From positions 11,511 through 29,619 of the forward strand of contig PLWR01000078.1 of the NCBI GenBank assembly GCA_003165615.1: 18,109 bases of DNA, written 5' to 3'. Under the pieces are notes generated by a model. That model saw only the letters and a program-made list of their open reading frames with translations, had not been told where the DNA came from and did no database searches. A program made the translations under genes and the position numbers. Within the stretch, counting starts at the first letter, position 1. Each line of letters starts with the position of its first letter. The DNA comes from Acidobacteriota bacterium (GTDB lineage Bacteria; Acidobacteriota; Terriglobia; UBA7540). Below are positions 1-8,875 of this stretch, in pieces.

Positions 1-2984
1 TTCTGCCGCAGATCTTTCCTGACGAGGCCCTGTCGCGCGCCAATGGGCTGATGCAACTTACCGTTTACACCATGATCGTTTCGGGACCGGTGGCCGCCGG
101 GTTGCTGCTTGATGCCTATATTTCCAAGCCGTATATTCCCGTGGCGATGCTCGTCGGCTTGGCGCTGTTGGGATTGTTCATGGCCACTGGCATTACCAAG
201 GTTCCCCCCATCGCCGCAGGAGAGAAATTCCGCATCAACGCCTTTCGGGAGTTCTGGCATGACTTCGCGGAAATTCGCAGCTCGCGCGCGCTTTACCGGA
301 CCGTGCTGGCGATTGCCTATTTCTGGTTTCTGGGCGCGGTCTATTTGCAAAACGTCATCGGATACGGCCGCGACCTTCTGCATCTGAGCAACACTGGAAT
401 CAGTTACCTCACCGCTGCGGTATCGATCGGCATCGGTCTGGGCGCGTTTGTGGCGGGCAAGCTTTCCGGCGATCAGGTGGAACTGGGATTGGTGCCCATC
501 GGATCCGTGGGCCTGGGCGTCTTTGGGGTGTTCCTCTTTTTGGGTCACACCTCTGTGGCCCAGGTTTTTGTTGGGCATTTCCTGCTGGGCTTCTCGGGCG
601 GAATATTTATCATCCCGTTGCAATCCTACTTGCAGGCCCACGCGGGCGAGCATTCCAAGGGAAGGATAATCGCCACCTCCAACGTCCTGACCTTTACCGG
701 AGTGTTTCTCGGGGCGGGCGTGTTCGCGCTACTTTCCGGGCCTTGCCGAATGCAAGCGAACCAAATCCTGCTGGTGATGGCGGCGATTTCGTTTGCCGCC
801 ACGTGGCACATCCTCACCGTGCTGCCCGACTTCATGATCCGCCTGTGCTTCTTCCTGCTCACCCACACGTTCTATCGCATTGAAGTGCGTGGCGCGGAAA
901 ACCTGCCCCGGCGCGGCCCCGCGCTGCTGGTTTGCAATCACACCTCTTTTGCCGATCCGTTCCTGATTGGCGCCTGCACGCCGCGCTTCATTCGCTTCCT
1001 GATGTACCGGCACTTTTACCAGACGAGGGGAATCCACTGGCTAGCGAAGCTGATGGGCGCCATCCCGATATCGGAAGCCGACAAGCCGCGAGAGTTGGTG
1101 GAGTCGCTGCGCGTGGCGCAGGACCGCCTGCGCGAAGGGGACCTGGTTTGCATTTTCGCCGAGGGCGCCATCACGCGCACGGGAAACCTGTTGCGCTTCC
1201 GCCGTGGATTTGAGCGCATCACCCGCGGCCTTCCCGTTCCCATCATCCCCGTTCATCTCGACCGCGTGTGGGGCAGCATCTTCAGTTTCGAACGTGGACG
1301 TTTCTTCTTCAAGTGGCCGCGCCGCATTCCCTATCGCGTTACGGTGAGCTTCGGCGCACCTCTGCCCGGTGATTCGGACTCCTTCCAGGTTTGGCAAGCG
1401 GTGATGGCTTTGAGTGCCGACGCCTTCGCGCGCCGCGGGCACACACAGCGGCCACTGCCGGAGCTGTTTCTGGATAGCGCGCGCCGCAACTGGCGGCGCT
1501 TTGCCATGGCGGATTTCACCGGTCGCAAAGTGAACTTTGGAGAGGTATTGATTGGCGCGTTGCTGTTCCGGCGCCAGGTCATGAAGCGATGCCCGGACGA
1601 GAAGATGATCGGCGTCCTGCTGCCGCCCTCAGTTCCGGGCGCACTGCTGAATTTCGGCATCAGCCTGACGGGCCGGGTGCCGGTGAATCTGAATTACACC
1701 GCATCAAAGCAGTCGATGGAGGAGGCCGTGGAGCGGGCCGGACTCAAGACGATCTTTACCACGGAAAAACTCTTGAGCCGATTGGGAATCGAGAAACAGC
1801 CCGGCATGGTGATGATTGAAGATGTAGCGAAAAACTTCACCAAGCTGGACAAACTGGTTTGGGCCGTAATCGCCCGTATTATTCCCACCGCGCTGCTGCG
1901 GCGTTGGCTGATTCCAAGCGATGTGAAGCTCGATTCGCTCGCCACCGTGATTTTCTCCAGTGGCAGCACCGGAACCCCGAAGGGCGTGATGCTGAGCCAT
2001 CGCAACATCGTTTCCAACCTGGAGGCTGTGCAGCAGACGATCAACGTGAACCGCAGTGACTGCCTGCTGGGGATTATGCCTTTCTTCCACTCCTTCGGAT
2101 TCAGCATTGGCCTTTGGCTTCCGGCCATTTCCGGGTTCGGGGTGGCTTACCATTCGAATCCGCTGGAGGCGCGCAAAATCGGCGAACTCTGCCGGAAGTT
2201 TCACGTCACTATCATGATTTCTACTCCCACCTTTGTGTGGGAGTATGTGCGGCGCTGCGAAGCGGTGGATTTCGCCTCCTTGCGCGTGGCGATTGTGGGC
2301 GCGGAAAAGATGAAGCCGGAACTTGGCGACGCCTTCCGCGAGAAATTCCATCTCGACCTCTTGCAAGGCTACGGGTGCACGGAGCTTTCACCGGTGGTGT
2401 CAGTGGAAAACTCTGGTTACAGCCGAGGCGACGAGAAGCAGATCGGCGCCAAGCGCGGCACGGTCGGACACCCGATTCCCGGCGTCGCGGTGCGCATCGT
2501 GAATCCCGAAACCTTTGGCACGCTCGGCTGCCGCCAGGAGGGCATGCTGCTGGTGAAAGGCCCCAGCGTGATGGTGGGTTATCTCGACGAACCGGAAAAG
2601 ACGCGCCAGATCATGTGGGAGGATGGTTGGTACATTACCGGCGACGTGGCGCAACTTGATGAAGACGGTTTTATCCAGATTACCGACCGGCTCTCGCGCT
2701 TTTCCAAAATTGGCGGTGAGATGGTATCGCACGTTCACGTGGAGGAAGCGTTGCACCGTGCCCTGGGGTGCTTCGAGCCGCGCATGGTGGTGACGTCGAT
2801 ATCCGACGAGCTGAAAGGCGAGCGCTTCGTGGTGCTCCACACTGAGCTGGGATTGAGCGTGGATGACTTGCTCAAGCGCATGCGCGATTCGGGGCTTCCC
2901 AAATTGTGGGTGCCGCGCAAAGAGAACTTTTTCTCCGTGCCCGCGTTGCCATTCCTCGGCAGCGGCAAGCTGGACTTGAAGTAG
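1..2984 (+). CDS. MFS transporter / PlsC acyltransferase / AMP-dependent acyl ligase fusion (LplT-Aas type), 5' partial
   Basis: The frame is open to the left edge (first whole codon at 3), so the N-terminus is missing. Numbered from the Met at 51: residues 1-260 are hydrophobic helices of an MFS half. Residues 262-440 are a PlsC/LPLAT domain with NHTSFAD (H297, D302) and FAEG (E371). Residues 475-977 are an adenylate-forming ligase with SSGSTGTPKG (636-645), YGCTE (774-778), TGD (863-865) and the C-terminal GK (K973). In E. coli, LplT flips lysophospholipid across the inner membrane and Aas re-acylates it with acyl-ACP; here both would sit in one membrane protein. Specificity for acyl-ACP or lyso-PE is inferred. 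The gene ends at TAG 2982-2984, and the tail seen in the downstream paralogue is still readable after it (2985-3029). Domain calls are firm; the exact substrate is not. Confidence 0.88.
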   Translation, partial: LPQIFPDEALSRANGLMQLTVYTMIVSGPVAAGLLLDAYISKPYIPVAMLVGLALLGLFMATGITKVPPIAAGEKFRINAFREFWHDFAEIRSSRALYRTVLAIAYFWFLGAVYLQNVIGYGRDLLHLSNTGISYLTAAVSIGIGLGAFVAGKLSGDQVELGLVPIGSVGLGVFGVFLFLGHTSVAQVFVGHFLLGFSGGIFIIPLQSYLQAHAGEHSKGRIIATSNVLTFTGVFLGAGVFALLSGPCRMQANQILLVMAAISFAATWHILTVLPDFMIRLCFFLLTHTFYRIEVRGAENLPRRGPALLVCNHTSFADPFLIGACTPRFIRFLMYRHFYQTRGIHWLAKLMGAIPISEADKPRELVESLRVAQDRLREGDLVCIFAEGAITRTGNLLRFRRGFERITRGLPVPIIPVHLDRVWGSIFSFERGRFFFKWPRRIPYRVTVSFGAPLPGDSDSFQVWQAVMALSADAFARRGHTQRPLPELFLDSARRNWRRFAMADFTGRKVNFGEVLIGALLFRRQVMKRCPDEKMIGVLLPPSVPGALLNFGISLTGRVPVNLNYTASKQSMEEAVERAGLKTIFTTEKLLSRLGIEKQPGMVMIEDVAKNFTKLDKLVWAVIARIIPTALLRRWLIPSDVKLDSLATVIFSSGSTGTPKGVMLSHRNIVSNLEAVQQTINVNRSDCLLGIMPFFHSFGFSIGLWLPAISGFGVAYHSNPLEARKIGELCRKFHVTIMISTPTFVWEYVRRCEAVDFASLRVAIVGAEKMKPELGDAFREKFHLDLLQGYGCTELSPVVSVENSGYSRGDEKQIGAKRGTVGHPIPGVAVRIVNPETFGTLGCRQEGMLLVKGPSVMVGYLDEPEKTRQIMWEDGWYITGDVAQLDEDGFIQITDRLSRFSKIGGEMVSHVHVEEALHRALGCFEPRMVVTSISDELKGERFVVLHTELGLSVDDLLKRMRDSGLPKLWVPRKENFFSVPALPFLGSGKLDLK

Positions 2985-3029
2985 GTGAAGGAGACGGCCA
3001 AGAAACTGGCGGCGGTGGCGGTGGAGTAA
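2985..3029 (+). other. Untranslated in-frame remnant of the ligase C-terminal tail
   Basis: Directly after TAG 2982-2984 the same frame reads VKETAKKLAAVAVE and then TAA. The downstream paralogue continues after the same GSGKLDLK motif with M-VKQAAQKLTARMTVA. The two tails align residue for residue at the start, and the TAG occupies the position of that Met codon. The 45 bases are therefore former coding sequence cut off by a stop, or are reached by read-through. The catalytic GK lysine lies before the stop, so activity need not be lost. Confidence 0.7.
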
Positions 3030-3120
3030 ACCTCCCCGAGACCGATATCCCCAATGTGGATCCCCGGCAAGTGCCCGCCGGAGGACTTCGCGAGTAGTGG
3101 AACCTTACGCGGGTTAGCGG

Positions 3121-3126
3121 TATACT
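3121..3126 (+). promoter_or_regulatory. Possible -10 element upstream of the second acyltransferase-ligase gene
   Basis: TATACT (5 of 6 to TATAAT) lies about 107 bases before the ATG at 3233. No convincing -35 stands at 16-18 bases, so this is tentative. It would let the second copy be transcribed independently of the first. Confidence 0.25.
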
Positions 3127-3232
3127 CCTTGGCGGCGTCCCGCACGATCCTCTGGCTGGCGCTCGCAAGACTTGGTTAGACTGGTTCTTCTTCCGGCCGC
3201 TGCTTGCAAATTAAACGTTTGCTTAAGACTCC

Positions 3233-5446
3233 ATGTTCCTAACTCGCTTAATCGTCCGCCTCTGCCTTTGGCTGCTGGCACATACCTTCTATCGAGTGGA
3301 AGTGCGCGGCGGGGAAAACCTGCCCAAGACCGGGTCGGCGTTGCTGGTGTGCAACCACATCTCGTTCATTGACCCATTTTTGTTGGGCGCCAGCGAACGC
3401 CGCTCCATTTGCTTCCTGATGCCGCGGTGTTTTTATGAGGCCCGCGCCATCCACTGGCTGGCGAAGCGGATGGGAGCAATTCCGGTCTCCGCCACGGACC
3501 CGCCAATGGAAATGGTTCAGGCCAACCAGGCGGCGCAGGACCGCCTGCGCTCGGGCGGTGTGGTTTGCGTGTTTGCGGAATGCGGGCTGATGCGTGCCGG
3601 TGATTTGCCGCGCTTCGCGCCCAGGCTCGAGGCCCTCACCCGCGCGCTCAGCGTGCCCGTGATTCCCGTGCATATCGACCGCGAGTGGGGAAATATATTC
3701 GGCTTCGAGCAGGGACGATTCTTCTTCAAGTGGCCGCGCCGCATTCCCTATCGCGTCACGGTTCATTTCGGTGCGGCGCTCCCTACAAATTCCAGCGCCT
3801 TCCAGGTGCGTCAGGTCCTGGCGCTGAGGGCGGCGGAGACGGCTGCGCATCGCGACGCGGTGCAATTGCCGTTGCCAGCGGCGTTCTTGGATTGCGCGCG
3901 GCGCAACTGGAGCCGCTTCGCCATGGCGGATTCATTCGGGCGCGAGCTTACGTTCGGGAAGGCGCTGATTGGCGCGCTGCTTTTTCGAACCTTTGTGGTG
4001 AAGCGCTGCCCCGGGGAAAAGATGGTGGGTGTGCTCCTGCCACCCTCCGCGCCGACGGCAGTGGTGAACCTGGGCATAAGCCTGGCGGGCCGGGTGCCCG
4101 TGAACCTGAATTACACCGCGCCTATGGTGGCCGTGAACGCGGCCATTGAGCGCTGCGGAATTAAAACCATTTTCACCTCGGGAAAGCTTCTGGAACGTTT
4201 AGCCATCCCCAGGCAGCCGGGCATGATCCTGATGGAAGAGGCGGCCGAGACCTTTTCCAAATTTGACAAGGTCGTGTGGGCGGTCACCGCTCGCCTGGCG
4301 CCGGTTGGGCTTCTGCGCCGAACTCTGATTCCACGTGAAGTGACGCTGGATTCGCTGGCCACGGTGATCTTTTCGAGCGGCTCCACCGGGACACCCAAGG
4401 GGGTGATGCTGACCCACCGCAATATCATTTCCAATGTGGACGGCATGCTCCAGGCCATTAACGTTGATCGGAACGATTGTCTGCTGGGGGTTCTGCCTTT
4501 CTTCCACTCGTTCGGTTTCACGGTGGGGTTGTGGCTGCCTTCCGTCGCCGGTTTCGGCGTGGTCTTTCACACCAACCCGCTGGAGGCGCGCACGATTAGC
4601 GAACTCTGCCGGAAGTACCGCGTCACGCTGATGATCGGCGCGCCATCTTTCCTTTGGGAATACGTCCGGCGCCTGGAGCGGGAGGACTTGGCGTCCATTC
4701 GCGTGGCCATTGCCGGGGCCGAAAAAATGCGGTTGGAGCTGGCCGACGCGTTCTGGGAGAAATTCCATCTCGACCTCCACCAGGGTTATGGCTGCACGGA
4801 AACTTCGCCGGTGGTGGCCGTGGAGACCGCCGGACGCAAAGAGCAAAGTCAGTTGGGCTGCGCGGAGCGCGGAAGCGTGGGCCGGCCGATGCCCGGGATG
4901 GCGGTTCGTGTAGTGAATCCCGAAACCTTTGAGACCCTGGGGCCCGGCCAGGAGGGATTGCTGCTGGTGAAAGGGCCGAGCGTGATGGCGGGCTACCTCG
5001 ACGAGCCGGAAAAGACGCGCCAGGCAATCTGGGAAGACGGCTGGTATATCACCGGCGATGTGGCGCAACTCGACGAAGACGGCTTTATTACCATTACCGA
5101 CCGGTTATCGCGCTTTTCGAAGATCGCCGGCGAAATGGTCTCCCACGTCCATCTGGAAGAGGCGCTGCATCAAGCGCTCGGCACCCTGGAGCAGCGGCTG
5201 GTGGTGACGGCAATCTCCGACCATCAAAAGGGGGAGCGATTTGTGGTGTTACACCTCGACTTGGGTTTGGCGGTGGACGAATTGCTGAAGCGCGTGCGCG
5301 ATTCCGGATTGCCCGCCTTGTGGGTCCCACGTCGCGAGCACTTTTATCAGGTCGAGTCGCTTCCCCTGATGGGCAGTGGGAAATTGGATTTGAAAATGGT
5401 GAAACAAGCCGCGCAGAAACTCACCGCCCGAATGACGGTGGCGTAG
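3233..5446 (+). CDS. PlsC acyltransferase-like / AMP-dependent acyl ligase fusion (Aas-like), no MFS domain
   Basis: 737 aa, closely similar to the PlsC and ligase parts of the gene before it. Residues 1-200 are PlsC-like with NHISFID (H42, D47). Residues 220-737 are the adenylate-forming ligase with SSGSTGTPKG (381-390), YGCTE (519-523), a TGD motif and a GSGKLDLK lysine near the C-terminus. The start is ATG 3233: an in-frame TAA lies at 3224-3226, and the N-terminus matches the point where the MFS part ends in the first copy. No good Shine-Dalgarno is visible. The ligase motifs are intact. The acyltransferase motif III reads FAEC instead of FAEG, and the RRGFE segment of copy one is APRLE here, so transferase activity is doubtful. 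Likely role: fatty-acid activation, possibly phospholipid repair. Confidence 0.86.
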   Translation: MFLTRLIVRLCLWLLAHTFYRVEVRGGENLPKTGSALLVCNHISFIDPFLLGASERRSICFLMPRCFYEARAIHWLAKRMGAIPVSATDPPMEMVQANQAAQDRLRSGGVVCVFAECGLMRAGDLPRFAPRLEALTRALSVPVIPVHIDREWGNIFGFEQGRFFFKWPRRIPYRVTVHFGAALPTNSSAFQVRQVLALRAAETAAHRDAVQLPLPAAFLDCARRNWSRFAMADSFGRELTFGKALIGALLFRTFVVKRCPGEKMVGVLLPPSAPTAVVNLGISLAGRVPVNLNYTAPMVAVNAAIERCGIKTIFTSGKLLERLAIPRQPGMILMEEAAETFSKFDKVVWAVTARLAPVGLLRRTLIPREVTLDSLATVIFSSGSTGTPKGVMLTHRNIISNVDGMLQAINVDRNDCLLGVLPFFHSFGFTVGLWLPSVAGFGVVFHTNPLEARTISELCRKYRVTLMIGAPSFLWEYVRRLEREDLASIRVAIAGAEKMRLELADAFWEKFHLDLHQGYGCTETSPVVAVETAGRKEQSQLGCAERGSVGRPMPGMAVRVVNPETFETLGPGQEGLLLVKGPSVMAGYLDEPEKTRQAIWEDGWYITGDVAQLDEDGFITITDRLSRFSKIAGEMVSHVHLEEALHQALGTLEQRLVVTAISDHQKGERFVVLHLDLGLAVDELLKRVRDSGLPALWVPRREHFYQVESLPLMGSGKLDLKMVKQAAQKLTARMTVA

Positions 5447-5458
5447 GATTCTTCCCCT

Positions 5459-6070
5459 TCAAAACTCCACGCCCAAGGTCCGCAGATCATTTTCCAACTG
5501 TCCCGCATTCAGAAACTGAATCGTGTGCAGGCCCAGCCGCCGAGCGCATTCCAGGTTGAGTGAGTGGTCGTCAATGAATACGCACTCTTCCGGCTGCCGC
5601 TGCGAGATGTCGAGCGCCAACTGGTAAATCTGCGGGTGAGGTTTGGATACGCCCAGAAAGCAGGAGCTGAAGAAGACGGAGAAGTATTTGCGCAAACCGA
5701 ATGTCTCAATGCGATGGAGATTCAACTCGCGCGATTCGTTGTTGAGGGTGGCCAGGAAAACTTTTCCGGCTTGCTCGACTCGCCCCATGAGAGCAAGTGA
5801 ATCGGGCAGCGCTTCCGACATCGCGTAGAGGAAATCGCGCACCTCCTGTTTGCGAAAGGGCCGGGGGCGGTAGAAGATGGTGCGATCGAGATACTGATCG
5901 AGGTCGAGCTGGCCCGCCTCCATCGCTGCGCTCAGCATGTGGTGCCGGTCCTCAAAATCGGTGGCGTCCAGGCCGAACTTTTCCACCAGCCTGGCGCGCT
6001 CGCCATGATCCAAGCCGTTGGTCAGTAATACGCCGCCCACGTCGCAGAATACGGCAGAGATTTTGGTCAA
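5459..6070 (-). CDS. HAD superfamily hydrolase (subfamily IA, YihX-like)
   Basis: 203 aa. HAD motif I is FCDVGGV (nucleophile D10, with Gly at the usual second Asp, as in the YihX DLG group). Motif II is the Thr in FLATLNN, motif III the Lys in GVSKPHP, and motif IV is FIDD. The helical cap lies between motifs I and II. It is probably a cytoplasmic phosphatase acting on a small phosphometabolite; the substrate cannot be read from sequence. The start codon is TTG (6068-6070), supported by AGGAGG six bases upstream. It lies 34 bases after the aldo/keto reductase gene on the same strand, so the two are likely co-transcribed. Its 3' end is only 12 bases from the end of the convergent acyl-ligase gene. 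Confidence 0.85.
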   Translation of the reverse strand: MTKISAVFCDVGGVLLTNGLDHGERARLVEKFGLDATDFEDRHHMLSAAMEAGQLDLDQYLDRTIFYRPRPFRKQEVRDFLYAMSEALPDSLALMGRVEQAGKVFLATLNNESRELNLHRIETFGLRKYFSVFFSSCFLGVSKPHPQIYQLALDISQRQPEECVFIDDHSLNLECARRLGLHTIQFLNAGQLENDLRTLGVEF

Positions 6071-6104
6071 GTTGCGCCTCCTGTGAATGGGTAGATTGGT
6101 TGTG

Positions 6105-7127
6105 TTACCCCAACCAATCGGGGTTCATATACGTGCCATCGAATTTGTGGGTCGTCTTGAAAGGTTCGAATTGGCCATCGCGGCCGGCTGCGGCGCTGCG
6201 GGAGCGGAGGGAGTCGAGTTCTTCCGGTGTCAGCGGGCGAAATGTGCGCGCCGCGTGCAATCCCTGCTCCAGGCGCTCCAGTGAATCACAGCCGTTGATG
6301 ACCACCGAGGTCGGCAAATTCATCGCATAATGCAGGCACTCAATAGGCGTCACCGTATTGCTCTTCAGGATATGCCCGAAACCCATCGACTTCATTCCCA
6401 GTACCGCGATGCCGTGCTCCACCAGCACCGGCACAACGTTCTTGGCGAAGCTCTTAAAGTGCATGTCCATCACGTTCAAAGGCATCTGCGCGGAGTCAAA
6501 CGTAAATCCGTGCTGAAACGCGGTGTTGAGCATCTTGAGGTGAATGTCGGGGTCCTTGTGGCCGGTAAAGCCGATGTAGCGAATCTTGCCGGCTTGCTTC
6601 GCGTCCCTCGCGGCTTCTATGCTGCCGCCGGGGCCGAAGATGCGGTCGGGGTCGCCGGGGCGAATGACTTCGTGAAATTGCAGCAGATCGATGGTGTCCG
6701 TTTGCAAGCGTCGCAGGGACTCGTCAATCTGCCGCGCGGCGACGTCCTTCACCTGGCCATCGATCTTGGTCATCAGGAAGACCTTCTTGCGGTAGCCGTC
6801 GCGGAGTGCCTTACCCATGCGGATTTCGGCGTTGCCGCCGCTGTAGTCCCAGCAGTTGTCCATAAAATTCACGCCGTTGTCGATGGCGGTGCGGACAATG
6901 CGGATGCTCTCATTCTCATCGTCCTGGTAGGCGATGTGCGCGCCTCCCAGGCCCAGCAGTGAAACCTTTTCGCCACTGCGGCCCAGCGTGCGATATGGCA
7001 TATCGCCTTTCGCCGCGGCCACCGGCAGAGCGGCCAGGGCGCTGGCGGAAACGGCGGCGCCGGCGCCTGCGACGCCAAGGGTCATCCTTTCCAGGAATTC
7101 ACGACGATTCTGCTTCGAAGCGCTCAT
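6105..7127 (-). CDS. Aldo/keto reductase with Tat signal peptide
   Basis: 340 aa. The N-terminus carries a twin-arginine signal (NRREFLERM, R8-R9) followed by an Ala-rich hydrophobic stretch ending near AAA-K40. The mature part is an aldo/keto reductase TIM barrel with the tetrad D90, Y95, K121, H152 (in FMDNCWDY, MTKID and LLQFHE). The family reduces aldehydes or ketones, or oxidises the alcohols, with NADPH. Export by Tat implies the folded protein crosses the membrane, perhaps with bound cofactor. The start at 7127 is backed by GGGAG eight bases upstream. No iron-sulfur cysteine cluster is visible at the C-terminus. First gene of a likely two-gene unit with the HAD hydrolase. The substrate is unknown. 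Confidence 0.88.
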   Translation of the reverse strand: MSASKQNRREFLERMTLGVAGAGAAVSASALAALPVAAAKGDMPYRTLGRSGEKVSLLGLGGAHIAYQDDENESIRIVRTAIDNGVNFMDNCWDYSGGNAEIRMGKALRDGYRKKVFLMTKIDGQVKDVAARQIDESLRRLQTDTIDLLQFHEVIRPGDPDRIFGPGGSIEAARDAKQAGKIRYIGFTGHKDPDIHLKMLNTAFQHGFTFDSAQMPLNVMDMHFKSFAKNVVPVLVEHGIAVLGMKSMGFGHILKSNTVTPIECLHYAMNLPTSVVINGCDSLERLEQGLHAARTFRPLTPEELDSLRSRSAAAGRDGQFEPFKTTHKFDGTYMNPDWLG

Positions 7128-7406
7128 CGAAGTTTCTCCCCTCTCAGGATAGCTCTTGGTTAATTTGAACCCTGTCCGGTTAGAATCAAATCCGCATCAT
7201 AACATGAGAAATCGAGGGGCAGGGGCTGGAGTTCTTTCGGGGAGTGAGGCGCGCCGGCCAATGCTGTGGCGCTTAAGCATTTCCGGGCCGACTATGAAGT
7301 GCAGTCCGAGATTCCGCGGCCCTTCCCAGTGATTAGAGGTTGCGTCGCAATCCCCAGCCTGCGTAAGATGGGAAGCTTTTTGATGAACCCTGGCCGGAGG
7401 TTACTC
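7128..7406. promoter_or_regulatory. Divergent intergenic region between the aldo/keto reductase and rtcB
   Basis: The 279 bases hold the promoters of two divergent genes. The one tentative site is TTGCGT (7340-7345), 18 bases, TAAGAT (7364-7369) toward rtcB. The rtcB frame is open further upstream, to a possible start at 7266, but that extension resembles nothing in the RtcB family and is taken as non-coding. No hairpin or binding motif of the RtcR/sigma-54 type was recognised. Confidence 0.3.
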
Positions 7407-8855
7407 ATGCCTCTTGAACTCAACCAACTGAAGAAGCTTGATGATTACCGCTTTCTGATTCCGCGTGGCACCAAGCCCGGAATGTTGACGGACGCGCTCA
7501 TTTTCACGGACGAAAGGTTGCTGAAGGACCTGATCAAGGACCTTTCGCTCGAACAGGCGATCAACGTGGCCATGTTGCCCGGCATCGTGGGGCGGTCTCT
7601 CGCCATGCCCGACATTCATCAAGGTTACGGCTTCCCCATTGGGGGCGTAGCGGCTACGGACCCGCACGGCGACGGCGTGGTCTCGCCCGGTGGGGTGGGG
7701 TTTGACATCAATTGCGGCGTGCGTCTGCTCGGGAGTTCGCTGAACCGCGGGGAAGTGCGGTCCAGGATTCGGGAACTGGTGGACCAGTTGTTTCGCGACA
7801 TTCCTTCGGGCGCGGGGCACAGCGGCAACATACGGATTTCTTATCCCGACCTCGACAAGTTGCTCGAGGAGGGCGCCGCATGGATGGCCGAGCACGGCTA
7901 CGGCGGCGGGGAAGACCTGACCCATTGCGAGGAGAACGGGGCCATCGAGGGTGCGGACCCGGGGGCGGTGAGCGATCATGCCAAGAAGCGCGGTTTGCTG
8001 CAGGTGGGCACGCTGGGGTCAGGCAATCACTTCCTCGAAGTTCAGTATGTGGAGCAGGTATTTGATCCGGGCCGTGCCGAGGCGCTGGGGCTTTATGAAG
8101 GCGAGGTCGTGGTGCTGATCCACTCCGGCTCACGCGGGCTGGGCCACCAGGTGTGCACTGATTACCTGCGCGAGATGGGCCCGGCGATGCATCGCTACGG
8201 CATCGACCTGCCGGATCGCCAATTGGCCTGCGTGCCGGTGAGGTCCCCCGAAGGGCAAGCTTACCTGGCGGCCATGCGCGCGGCGGCAAACTATGCGTGG
8301 GCCAATCGCCAGGGGATTACGCATTTCACCCGCCAGGCGTTCAAGCGGATCTTCGGCGAGCAGGAAGAACTGCGCGTCATTTACGACGTGTGCCACAACA
8401 TCGCCAAACTCGAACGCCACCAGGTTGACGGCCGCGAGCGCGAAGTGATGGTGCATCGCAAGGGCGCCACGCGGGCTTTTCCGCCCGGCCATCGCGACGT
8501 GCCACTGGTCTACCAGCGCGTCGGCCAGCCGGTGCTGATTCCCGGATCAATGGGGACTTCATCCTATGTGCTGGTGGGCGCCGAGGGCGCCATGCGGGAG
8601 AGCTTTGGGACTTGCTGCCATGGCGCAGGCCGCGTGATGAGCCGCACGGCGGCCAAGAAATCACCTTACGCGCAGGACGCCAAACAGCGCCTCGAAGACC
8701 TTGGCATCATCGTGCGTGCCGACTCACGCGACGGCATTACGGAAGAGATTCCGGAGGCTTATAAAGATGTGGATGCGGTTATCGACGTGGTCCACAACGC
8801 CGGCCTGGCCCGCCGCGTGGCACGGTTGAAGCCCATGGGGGTGATTAAAGGATAG
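7407..8855 (+). CDS. rtcB: RNA-splicing ligase RtcB
   Basis: 482 aa, the usual length for full-size RtcB. It seals 2',3'-cyclic phosphate (or 3'-phosphate) RNA ends to 5'-OH ends, using GTP and Mn2+, in tRNA or RNA repair. Metal and nucleotide residues are all in place: D100 and C103 (GVGFDINCGVR), H208 (GSGNHFLE), H239 (LIHSGSRG), H330 (CHNIAK), and the guanylated H405 (CCHGAGR). The start at ATG 7407 is chosen because GGAGG (7396-7400) sits six bases before it and the protein then begins like family members; the upstream in-frame ATG at 7266 has no such support. No archease gene lies beside it. A HigA-type gene follows after 20 bases on the same strand. Confidence 0.95.
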   Translation: MPLELNQLKKLDDYRFLIPRGTKPGMLTDALIFTDERLLKDLIKDLSLEQAINVAMLPGIVGRSLAMPDIHQGYGFPIGGVAATDPHGDGVVSPGGVGFDINCGVRLLGSSLNRGEVRSRIRELVDQLFRDIPSGAGHSGNIRISYPDLDKLLEEGAAWMAEHGYGGGEDLTHCEENGAIEGADPGAVSDHAKKRGLLQVGTLGSGNHFLEVQYVEQVFDPGRAEALGLYEGEVVVLIHSGSRGLGHQVCTDYLREMGPAMHRYGIDLPDRQLACVPVRSPEGQAYLAAMRAAANYAWANRQGITHFTRQAFKRIFGEQEELRVIYDVCHNIAKLERHQVDGREREVMVHRKGATRAFPPGHRDVPLVYQRVGQPVLIPGSMGTSSYVLVGAEGAMRESFGTCCHGAGRVMSRTAAKKSPYAQDAKQRLEDLGIIVRADSRDGITEEIPEAYKDVDAVIDVVHNAGLARRVARLKPMGVIKG

Positions 8856-8875
8856 GCCATTGAGGAACTTGCTTT

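Noticed and set aside
7266..7406. N-terminal extension of RtcB
   Set aside because: No Shine-Dalgarno at 7266 and no resemblance to RtcB; the ATG at 7407 has GGAGG at the right distance.
8856..8875. Search for a HigB toxin next to the HigA gene
   Set aside because: Only 20 bases lie upstream and 42 downstream before the flanking genes; no room for a toxin.
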